Shown here piece after piece: positions 1-6,595 of a stretch of 12,659 nucleotides of DNA. The notes beneath the pieces were generated by a model. It was not told the origin of the DNA. It saw nothing but the letters and a program-made list of their open reading frames with translations, and ran no database searches. Numbering within the stretch: the stretch's first letter is position 1; every line of letters begins with the position of its first letter. The translations under genes and the position numbers were made by a program. The stretch is from an uncultured Flavobacteriaceae bacterium (GTDB lineage: Bacteria > Bacteroidota > Bacteroidia > Flavobacteriales > Flavobacteriaceae). The stretch is taken from the NCBI GenBank assembly GCA_945788155.1, contig CALZKX010000241.1, positions 1 to 12,659 of the forward strand. The letters are read 5' to 3'.

Positions 1-2757
1 AAACAACACATTAACCATATCGTGCATTTCGGTTAAATTAGATTCCATTGTTTTCATCATATTATCATATTCTTCATATTGTCCTGGTTTAGTATCATAT
101 AAAGGATTTTCTTTTATAACAGCATCAATAGTAACCACTTTATCACCAATTTTTAAGGTTAATTTGTATGTTCCAGGAATGGTACGATGACCTCTAAAAT
201 TGGCTTCAATATAAGCATCAGGAATTCCAGACATGATTGGATAACGAAAATCCCAAACAAAACGGTTCAAACCTTCTTTTTTAGAAAGTGTTGTAGCAGG
301 TGGTGGTCCACCATCCCAACGTTTGTATTTTGGGTCTCTTTTCGAACTAATTGTATTTACAACTTTATTCTTACTATTTCTAATTTCTAGAGTAACCTCA
401 TCATTTTTATCAAGCTTTGGCAACTCATAGTAAATAATCATTCCATTAGCTGGATTAACACCTTCAAAAGTATTAGTTCCATCAGATCCATTACCATTAA
501 GTTGGCTTCCCCAAACAGCATCCAACGCAGGTTCTGGAGTAAATAATTTTACATCACCAGAGGTATTTTTATATTGATTTAATAACCCTAAATCATCTAA
601 AATCCAAAAACCTCTACCTGAAGTTGACACAATTAAATCTCCTTGATGTACTTTTAAATCTGTAATCGGTGTAATAGGCAAGTTAAGCTGCATACTTTCC
701 CACGATTGACCTCCATTCCATGACACGTAAATACCAGTTTCAGTGCCAGCATACAATAAATTTTTTCTTGTTTGGTCTTCACGAACTACTCTTGTATAAG
801 CGCCATAAGGAATTCCTGAACTGATATTTTTCCATGTTTTTCCATAATCGGTAGTTTTATATAACGCTGGTGTATAATCATTAAATTTATATTTTGTTGT
901 TGCAATATAAGCCGTTGCTGGATCATGTGGCGATACATCAATGGCATTGACTAAAGTTTCGCTTAGACCTTTTGGTGTTATATTTTGCCAAGTGTTTCCA
1001 TTATCTCTTGTAATATGTACTAAACCATCGTCACTTCCTGTATAGTAAACGCCTTTTTCATGAGGTGATTCAATGATGTATGCTATAGTTCCATAATTTT
1101 CCGCACCAACAGCTTCATTAGTATAAGGAGCACCTCCATTGCCTTGCTTCTCATCAATATCACGCGTTAAGTCTGGTGAAAATTCGGTCCATGATTTTCC
1201 CATGTCAGTCGTTTTTAGCACCTTATTTGCACAATGAAAATAGGTTCCTTTTTCATGTATAGAATGAATTATTGGTGCATTCCAATTAAACAGATATTCC
1301 ATATCTCGAGCCTCACGACCTAACCACTGATTTGGCGCCGCCATGATATTTGTTGAACCCTTTGATTCCGTATCCAACAATTCAATATAACCCAAATAAA
1401 CGCCACCCATAACATAACGTGGATTATCAGGATCTAAACCTGCAAACGCACTTTCGCCTCCAGCTGAGCTTTCCCAATCTTTATTTGAGATACTCCAACT
1501 ACCAATGGACTTACTCTTAATTTTTACTGATGAATTATCTTGTTGTCCACCATATATATTATATGGGAATAGATTATCAGTATTGATTCGATAAATCTGA
1601 GCAGTCGGCATGTTTGCTTGGGTTGACCACGATTTTCCAAAATTAAATGAAATTGCTGCACCACCATCATTGGAAATGACCATGTTTTTGGAGTTGTTCG
1701 GATTAATCCACAAATCGTGATAATCGCCATGAGTTCCGCCTAGACGTTCCCATGTTTTTCCTCCATCAATGGAACGTAAATTAGGAGCGCTCAAAACGTA
1801 CACAGTATTTTCATCATTTGGATCTGCAAAAACTTCAATATAATACCAAGCACGCTGTGTTAATCTGTTGTCATCACTTACTCTTTGCCAATTTTCACCA
1901 GCATTATTTGAAACAAATAAACCACCTAAATCTTTATGAGTGTCACTTTCAATTAAAGCGTAAACTTTATTTGAATTTGCCCTACTTACAGCAATCGCCA
2001 TTTTACCTTTTTCATCTGGCAACCCCTTATGAATTTTCTTCCATGTTTCACCACCATCAGTTGACTTATATAAACCACTACCTTCGCCTCCACTAATAAC
2101 AACCCAAGGCTCACGCTTATGATGCCACATTGCTGCATACAACACTTCCGGATAATTCATATCCATGGAGAGTTCAACGGCTCCAGTCATATCGTTTACA
2201 TAAAGTACGTTCTTCCAAGTTTTTCCTCCATCTATTGATTTATAGACGCCTCGTTCTTTAGTAGAACCATTAATAGCGCCTTGTGCAGCAACAAAAACAA
2301 TATCTGGATTGGTTGGATGAATTACAATTCTAGAAATTTGCTGAGTATCCTTTAACCCCAAATGTGTCCATGTTTTTCCAGCATCAGTTGATTTATAAAC
2401 ACCATCACCATAGGAAGTCATCACGCCTCTTATGGCATGTTCTCCCATCCCAACATAAACAATATTAGTATTGGATTCTGAAACAGCAACTGCTCCAACT
2501 GACCCTGTTTTAAAATATCCATCTGAAATATTATGCCAACTCTGTCCTGCATCTTCAGTTTTCCATAAACCACCACCTGTTGTTCCCATATAATAGGTTA
2601 ACGGATCATCAACTACTCCTGTTGAACCTACTGAACGACCACCTCTAAATGGTCCAATATTTCGATACTTGAGTGGATTAAAATATTTGTCGGCTTCTTG
2701 AGCAATTACAGATGAAAAAATAAAGGATAGTACAATGAAGGAAATTGTCTTTTTCAT
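1..2757 (-). CDS. VPS10/sortilin-like BNR beta-propeller protein, secreted (3' end missing)
   Basis: Partial gene: 919 codons are read from the ATG at 2757 with no stop before the left edge, so the C-terminus lies outside the window. Residues 1-19 form a signal peptide (lysines, hydrophobic stretch, cleavage after VIA before Q20). The start of the mature protein has the GPFRGGR motif (residues 35-41) common in this large Bacteroidetes family. I count eleven Asp-box/BNR motifs of the form S/T-x-D-x-G-x-T/S-W near residues 67, 123, 174, 232, 283, 329, 370, 516, 583, 635 and 679, which implies two stacked beta-propellers. STSGRGFWILDD (711-722) follows, then a beta-rich C-terminal part. Such proteins are often labelled glycosyl hydrolase or sortilin-like, but I see no catalytic site and the substrate is unknown. 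A type IX sorting domain could sit in the missing part. Family call is firm; function is not. Confidence 0.9.
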   Translation of the reverse strand, partial: MKKTISFIVLSFIFSSVIAQEADKYFNPLKYRNIGPFRGGRSVGSTGVVDDPLTYYMGTTGGGLWKTEDAGQSWHNISDGYFKTGSVGAVAVSESNTNIVYVGMGEHAIRGVMTSYGDGVYKSTDAGKTWTHLGLKDTQQISRIVIHPTNPDIVFVAAQGAINGSTKERGVYKSIDGGKTWKNVLYVNDMTGAVELSMDMNYPEVLYAAMWHHKREPWVVISGGEGSGLYKSTDGGETWKKIHKGLPDEKGKMAIAVSRANSNKVYALIESDTHKDLGGLFVSNNAGENWQRVSDDNRLTQRAWYYIEVFADPNDENTVYVLSAPNLRSIDGGKTWERLGGTHGDYHDLWINPNNSKNMVISNDGGAAISFNFGKSWSTQANMPTAQIYRINTDNLFPYNIYGGQQDNSSVKIKSKSIGSWSISNKDWESSAGGESAFAGLDPDNPRYVMGGVYLGYIELLDTESKGSTNIMAAPNQWLGREARDMEYLFNWNAPIIHSIHEKGTYFHCANKVLKTTDMGKSWTEFSPDLTRDIDEKQGNGGAPYTNEAVGAENYGTIAYIIESPHEKGVYYTGSDDGLVHITRDNGNTWQNITPKGLSETLVNAIDVSPHDPATAYIATTKYKFNDYTPALYKTTDYGKTWKNISSGIPYGAYTRVVREDQTRKNLLYAGTETGIYVSWNGGQSWESMQLNLPITPITDLKVHQGDLIVSTSGRGFWILDDLGLLNQYKNTSGDVKLFTPEPALDAVWGSQLNGNGSDGTNTFEGVNPANGMIIYYELPKLDKNDEVTLEIRNSKNKVVNTISSKRDPKYKRWDGGPPPATTLSKKEGLNRFVWDFRYPIMSGIPDAYIEANFRGHRTIPGTYKLTLKIGDKVVTIDAVIKENPLYDTKPGQYEEYDNMMKTMESNLTEMHDMVNVLF

Positions 2758-2786
2758 TTTTGGTTGGTTTATTAATAGGTTGTGTT

Positions 2787-2804
2787 CAAATATACTCAAA
2801 TATA
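2787..2804 (-). promoter_or_regulatory. Tandem -7 boxes (TATATTTG twice) upstream of the BNR propeller gene
   Basis: Read on the minus strand, TATATTTG occurs at 2804-2797 and again at 2794-2787. Both match the Bacteroidetes -7 consensus TAnnTTTG and they are exactly 10 bp apart. The nearer box would start transcription about 23 nt before the ATG at 2757. Neither has a clear TTG at the usual -33 distance; the distal box has TGT at the 19-nt spacing. The promoter may therefore be weak or need activation. Confidence 0.5.
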
Positions 2805-2823
2805 TTAGACACAGTGTCTAATA
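2803..2823. promoter_or_regulatory. Perfect 10+1+10 palindrome, candidate operator
   Basis: The arms TATTAGACAC and GTGTCTAATA are exact reverse complements around a single central A. The element overlaps the upstream edge of the distal -7 box by 2 bp and otherwise fills the spacer up to where the -33 element would be. That position suits binding of a dimeric regulator. The symmetric core (TAGACAC/GTGTCTA) is of the size bound by TetR-like repressors, but no regulator gene is visible in the window, so the binding protein is unknown. Confidence 0.5.
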
Positions 2824-2866
2824 ACACTTAATGAAAAGTAATAGAAAAGAGAACTGGTATAAACGC

Positions 2867-2896
2867 AAAAACCTCATCTTTCGATAAGGTTTTTTT
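2867..2896 (-). terminator. Terminator-like hairpin after the multicopper oxidase gene
   Basis: AACCTCATC (2870-2878) pairs with GATAAGGTT (2883-2891) around a TTTC tetraloop, with one C/A mismatch. It lies about 80 bp past the oxidase stop and before the promoter of the next gene. The U-tract is short for minus-strand transcripts (A run 2867-2871) and longer for the plus strand (T run 2890-2896), so it could act in both directions. Confidence 0.5.
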
Positions 2897-2970
2897 ATTA
2901 AATCAATTTTAATTAATTCCACTCACTCCTTAATAGCTTAAAAGAAGTTTGCGAAAGGGTATCTAAATGT

Positions 2971-4701
2971 TTAATGATTTTTTGTAAATTTTTTTGTAAT
3001 AATTCTATCTTGTGTAAATACTTTTATAAAATAATGTCCTTGTGCCAATTGAAAAATTGGAAAAGTGAGGGTATTGTTTTTTTTATTTTTATGGATTTTT
3101 TGATTTTGAACTATTTGTCCTAATTGATTTATAATAGAATATGCATTAATGGTTTCTGATGGCTTTTGTAACCTAACAGTCATATAAGTGCCTTTTGAAG
3201 GGTTTGGATAAAGAATCGCATCTTTAGGCAATTCCAAATCTTCCAATCCAGCAGTTTGGTCAACTACTAAAAATTGTCCCATCATACCTGCAGGCGCATC
3301 TTCATGCTTTAACATGTGGCAATGGTACATATAAGGTATGGTTTCGTCAAAATAATCTTCAAACTTGGTAATAAATCTTGCTGTCCCTCCAGAAGGCACT
3401 AAAAATGTATCTTTTCTGCCTTGCAAATAAGGAGGTGGTGGATTACCATTAATATCCAAAATATAAAACTGAACATCGTGAATATGAAATGGATGAGCGA
3501 TAGCTGAATTGTTTTGGAAGGTCCATATTTCGGTATTATTTAAAGGAACTGTTTCATTAATAACATTCATATCCATTGTAGTATTATTAATTGAAAAATC
3601 CCCATTTAATTGCTGAAGCCCAGGTGTTAAAGGTTCAAATGTAAATGGTCTAGTTTCATCGGCAGTCACCTCAGCCAAAGGGACATCATTTGACAAAGTG
3701 GTTGGGATTGTAGTTATTGGACTTGCAGTTTGTGCAACCACATCCATTTGTAGAATATTAAAATCTGCTCCATTAAGTGCATTAGGGTTGTAACCATCTA
3801 GTGGTTTATTAGGTGAATTCCCTGGGTATGTGGCACCATAGTTAGCATCTGGTAGTTCGGAAGCATAACTCATTAAATGAATTGATTGTCCTTGTAGAGT
3901 AGTAAAATCGACTAACACCTCTGCTCTAGCACCTGGAGACAAAGGCAATCTTGTTAATGTCACTGGTGCATTTAACAAGCCTCCATCTGTACCTATGAGT
4001 TGAAATGTTCTATTTGCAGTTAACCCAAAATTAAAAGTACGCTGAGATGAGCCATTTAAAAGCCTTAATCGAACGACTTGAGCAGGTACATCCAGTTGTC
4101 CGTTAATAGTGGCATTGACCATTAATACATCATCATCATTAACATTTGCTTGTATTTGATATGAGTTATCAAAAGATTTTGTTTGTACAGCCAATGGAAA
4201 ATCATCAACACCATACGTTCTAGGTAAATTCAAAGCAGCCTCTTCGGTATCTCTAACAATAATAAAACCTGAAACACCTTTGGATACATGCTCATCTGTT
4301 TGATTTAAAAGATGTGGATGATACCAATAAGTACTCGCTTTATCTTTTACTTGAAATTGTGGATTCCATGTTTGTCCAGCTCCAATAACGGTATGTGGAC
4401 CTCCATCGCTTGCAGCAGGCACATGCATTCCATGCCAATGTATGGTAGTGTCTTCCCCTAAATTATTAGTGATATTTATATTCATGTTATCACCATTATT
4501 CACGATTAACGTAGGTCCCAACACAGGACCATTCACACCCATTGTAGAAGTGTCTTCTCCAGAAAAAAACTGAAATGTGCTATTTTGAAGTGTTAAATTG
4601 ACATTTGTAGATTCAATAGTCCCAGGGATTATAATTGGACTTTGGGACAACATACCAAAAAAAGTAAGGCACAAAACGTAGGTTAGTAGTTGTGATTTCA
4701 T
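2971..4701 (-). CDS. Secreted multicopper oxidase with type IX C-terminal sorting domain
   Basis: Encodes 576 aa with three cupredoxin-type domains, resembling the CueO/CotA/laccase group that oxidises Cu(I) or phenolic substrates using O2. The ATG at 4701 is preferred: the frame extends two codons upstream only to a TTG, and the ATG begins a signal peptide (MKSQ followed by a hydrophobic run). Copper ligands are visible in four clusters: HWHG (88-91), HPH (128-130), HPFHIH (403-408) and HCHMLKHED (460-468) followed by GMM (472-474). The axial methionine is two residues further from the ligand cysteine than in CueO or CotA. The last ~90 residues form a type A sorting domain (YPNPSKG at 498-504, ending in KKFTKNH), so export through the type IX system to the surface or medium is expected. 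The physiological substrate cannot be told from sequence. Confidence 0.93.
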   Translation of the reverse strand: MKSQLLTYVLCLTFFGMLSQSPIIIPGTIESTNVNLTLQNSTFQFFSGEDTSTMGVNGPVLGPTLIVNNGDNMNINITNNLGEDTTIHWHGMHVPAASDGGPHTVIGAGQTWNPQFQVKDKASTYWYHPHLLNQTDEHVSKGVSGFIIVRDTEEAALNLPRTYGVDDFPLAVQTKSFDNSYQIQANVNDDDVLMVNATINGQLDVPAQVVRLRLLNGSSQRTFNFGLTANRTFQLIGTDGGLLNAPVTLTRLPLSPGARAEVLVDFTTLQGQSIHLMSYASELPDANYGATYPGNSPNKPLDGYNPNALNGADFNILQMDVVAQTASPITTIPTTLSNDVPLAEVTADETRPFTFEPLTPGLQQLNGDFSINNTTMDMNVINETVPLNNTEIWTFQNNSAIAHPFHIHDVQFYILDINGNPPPPYLQGRKDTFLVPSGGTARFITKFEDYFDETIPYMYHCHMLKHEDAPAGMMGQFLVVDQTAGLEDLELPKDAILYPNPSKGTYMTVRLQKPSETINAYSIINQLGQIVQNQKIHKNKKNNTLTFPIFQLAQGHYFIKVFTQDRIITKKFTKNH

Positions 4702-4747
4702 AGGCAAAAAAAGGTATTATTATAGAGGACTATTTTATCTTCTATTA

Positions 4748-4777
4748 CGAATTTAGATGATAAAATATTATTATCAA
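4748..4777 (-). promoter_or_regulatory. Candidate promoter of the multicopper oxidase gene
   Basis: On the minus strand TTG (4777-4775) is followed after 19 nt by TAAATTCG (4755-4748). This matches TTG-N19-TAnnTTTG except for a C in place of the third T. Transcription would start near 4741, giving a leader of about 40 nt before the ATG at 4701. Confidence 0.4.
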
Positions 4778-5299
4778 TCATAAATTAGATTAACTGTATG
4801 TTTTACTTGTTTATTTGCATAAAGAGCTAATACTTACTTAAACGAATGAGTTGTAATTACAAAAAACCCTTGAAACTAAAAATACTCGAGAAAGGTTCAA
4901 AGAGCTCCTCAATAGACTTGCAATGAGCAGACTTTGTGCTTTCCGACCAAATAGCCTTATTCCATTCTGTTATTATTGTAAAGTTTAAGTAAATAAAACA
5001 GCTCTAAAAAGGTTTTATGTGCCTTTATATTTTTTTCTGTACTGTAAATACCTTTTCTATATAGAGTAAATCTGTTGCAAATGTTTTTTTACAAATGTTG
5101 TTCTTTATTTAATTGGTCACTTATTTTGCTTATTTAGTTTTGCCATATCTATTAAGAACAAAACATTTATTTTATTGATACTCACAGTTTTGTTATTAAA
5201 ATTTAGAGTGTCTTTTTTGAGACCTTATTTGAGAAAAAATTGATGATTTTAGAAGTTTAAATTTTGAAGAAACTTATGTAACTTTCTGATTTCAAGACA
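4778..5299. other. Gene-free AT-rich stretch
   Basis: No convincing coding sequence on either strand. It contains the orphan plus-strand promoter at 5113-5142 and an inverted repeat AACAAAAC/GTTTTGTT (5157-5164 and 5187-5194, 22-nt loop). It also has a short direct repeat CAAATGTT (5078-5085 and 5092-5099) and a less AT-rich patch (about 4885-4970). That patch reads as 48 open codons on the minus strand (5003-4857) without an ATG, and may be a relic of an older gene or nothing at all. No terminator, tRNA or recognised riboswitch was seen in it. Confidence 0.6.
5113..5142 (+). promoter_or_regulatory. Orphan consensus promoter facing the tRNA unit
   Basis: TTG (5113-5115), 19 nt, then TAGTTTTG (5135-5142): an exact match to TTG-N19-TAnnTTTG on the plus strand. 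Transcription would begin near 5149. Downstream there is only a six-codon or shorter ATG frame before the oppositely oriented tRNA unit, so the product, if any, would be a non-coding RNA. It could also be a chance match in AT-rich DNA. Confidence 0.4.
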
Positions 5300-5300
5300 T

Positions 5301-5329
5301 AAAAAAAGCCTCACATTTCTGTGAAGCTT
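5301..5329 (-). terminator. Rho-independent terminator of tRNA-fMet
   Basis: Read on the minus strand, AAGCTTCAC pairs with GTGAGGCTT (9 bp including one G-U) around a 6-nt loop and runs straight into a U-tract (A run 5301-5307 on the plus strand). It begins 6 nt after the tRNA 3' end. Confidence 0.85.
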
Positions 5330-5335
5330 TACTAG

Positions 5336-5408
<73 letters not shown>

Positions 5409-5479
5409 ATTTAATCTCAAAATAATTCTCTTAGCTTTTAACTTTCGGTTCATAATGCCGACTCAATCATTTTGGACTG

Positions 5480-5509
5480 CAAATATACAACCCTTTTCTA
5501 TTTTTACAA
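5480..5509 (-). promoter_or_regulatory. Promoter of tRNA-fMet
   Basis: On the minus strand TTG (5509-5507), a 19-nt spacer and TATATTTG (5487-5480) match the Bacteroidetes promoter consensus exactly. Transcription would start near 5473, leaving a 5' leader of about 65 nt for RNase P to remove. Confidence 0.65.
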
Positions 5510-5520
5510 GCATAAAATTT

Positions 5521-5550
5521 AAAAAAAAGCTACCTCAGTTGTGAAGTAGC
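5521..5550 (-). terminator. Rho-independent terminator of the LRR gene
   Basis: On the minus strand GCTACTTC (5550-5543) pairs with GAGGTAGC (5536-5529), 8 bp with one G-U and a 6-nt loop. A run of U follows (A run 5521-5528 on the plus strand). It lies 35 bp past the LRR stop codon. Confidence 0.85.
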
Positions 5551-5585
5551 CTTTCCATCAAAAAAATAATTATAATACAAATTAC

Positions 5586-6488
5586 TTAATCGGTTCCTGC
5601 TAATGCAGAATTTTTTCTTTCTCCTATATTGGCAAATTCAAATTGTACCCCTTTAGGTAGTTGTTCTCCTAAACTGGCAAAATCGCCTTTAATATCGTTA
5701 TTATTAATCATTAGTATTTTAAGCTTATCCAAACTTGCCAAATTGCTTGGAATGTTTCCGTAAAATAAATTATCGGACAACATAATTTCCTCAAGATTAG
5801 ACAAAAGCCCTAAGCTAGATGGAATAGGTCCAAATAAGTTATTATCGTACAAACTTAATTTTTCAAGGTTTACTAGGTTTTTAACTGTTTTTGGTATTGC
5901 TCCAGTCAAACGGTTACTGCTTAAAGACAATTCTTTAAGATTAGAAAGTGTTCCTATTTCTTTTGGAATTGATCCTGATAGGTTGTTACTGAAGATTTCA
6001 ATTTTTTGCAATTGTTTTAAATTACCAATTGTAGCAGGAATAGAGCCTTCAATTTTATTCATAAATAACTCCAAAGACTCTAAAGATGTTAAATCTCCTA
6101 TAGTATTTGGTAATCTCCCTTCTAAAGTATTAAAAGCAATATTTAAAGATTTTAACTGTTTAAGATTACCGATTGACTCTGGAATTACTCCTGATATCTT
6201 ATTTCTAAATAAATTTAAGGTTTGTAAGCTCTCAAGATCTCCTATTTGAGCTGGTAATATTCCTATCAAATTATTAAAGCTTAAATCTAAAGCTATTACT
6301 TTATTATTTTCAACAACTACGCCATGCCATGTGCTTATTGGGCTATTAATATCCCAAGTAACAGTCCAATTATCACCATTGGTTGCATTACAAATAGCTA
6401 TTAAGGCATTTTTTTCTTTTGTAGAAACATTGCCGAATGTTAATGTAGAGACTAGACATAACAACAACGTGAGTTTTAAGGTTTTCAT
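5586..6488 (-). CDS. Secreted leucine-rich repeat protein (plant-type LRR)
   Basis: Encodes 300 aa. A signal peptide (residues 1-19 or so) is followed by an N-terminal cap resembling the LRRNT of plant receptor-like proteins (LIAICNATNGDNW, then STWHGV at 52-57). Nine repeats of exactly 24 residues follow from residue 64 to 279, with consensus LxxLxLxxNxLxGxIPxxIGNLxx; the ninth is degenerate. The tail of about 21 residues has no type IX sorting domain, transmembrane helix or LPXTG-like motif, so the protein should be periplasmic, or surface-located by some other route. LRR solenoids of this kind bind proteins; the partner is unknown and no enzymatic domain is present. It is a single-gene unit: candidate promoter at 6524-6554 and terminator at 5521-5550. 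Confidence 0.92.
   Translation of the reverse strand: MKTLKLTLLLCLVSTLTFGNVSTKEKNALIAICNATNGDNWTVTWDINSPISTWHGVVVENNKVIALDLSFNNLIGILPAQIGDLESLQTLNLFRNKISGVIPESIGNLKQLKSLNIAFNTLEGRLPNTIGDLTSLESLELFMNKIEGSIPATIGNLKQLQKIEIFSNNLSGSIPKEIGTLSNLKELSLSSNRLTGAIPKTVKNLVNLEKLSLYDNNLFGPIPSSLGLLSNLEEIMLSDNLFYGNIPSNLASLDKLKILMINNNDIKGDFASLGEQLPKGVQFEFANIGERKNSALAGTD
5652..6299 (-). repeat. Nine 72-bp coding repeats (24-residue LRRs)
   Basis: The coding repeats have an exact 72-bp period at the protein level but are clearly diverged in DNA, so this is an old array held by selection rather than a recent tandem expansion. The most similar pieces are the GNLKQL segments at the ends of repeats 2 and 4. Confidence 0.75.
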
Positions 6489-6523
6489 AGTAGTAGATTT
6501 TAATTGAGGGCATTAATCTACCA

Positions 6524-6554
6524 CGAATATATACAGAATAAGATTAACTGCCAA
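6524..6554 (-). promoter_or_regulatory. Candidate promoter of the LRR gene
   Basis: On the minus strand TTG (6554-6552) precedes TATATTCG (6531-6524) by 20 nt. The -7 box has the same T-to-C change as that of the multicopper oxidase gene. The ATG at 6488 lies 35 nt downstream. No terminator is evident between the ABC-F stop (6596) and this site, so read-through from the ABC-F gene is also possible. Confidence 0.4.
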
Positions 6555-6595
6555 TTTTATTCGACAAACGGTAATCGAGTAAGAGTAAGACTACT

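Noticed and set aside
1524..2096. Open frames in other phases and antisense within the BNR gene
   Set aside because: They overlap a continuous 919-codon reading frame with clear Asp-box motifs and have no family features of their own.
4702..4707. Two-codon upstream extension of the oxidase to a TTG
   Set aside because: The ATG at 4701 gives a proper signal peptide start (MKSQ) and the extension adds only a TTG and a proline codon.
4857..5003. 48 open codons on the minus strand with protein-like composition (contains WNKAIWSES and IEELFEPF)
   Set aside because: It has no ATG, is preceded directly by a stop, and no family is recognised. It could be a gene relic but is not supportable as a coding call.
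5078..5099. Direct repeat CAAATGTT twice
   Set aside because: Eight bases in very AT-rich DNA are expected by chance; there is no third copy or regular array, so it is neither CRISPR nor an iteron set.
5187..5230. Possible plus-strand terminator near the T-run at 5213-5218
   Set aside because: The T-run is not preceded by a stem; only four base pairs (GTCT/AGAC) flank it, with the T-run as the loop.
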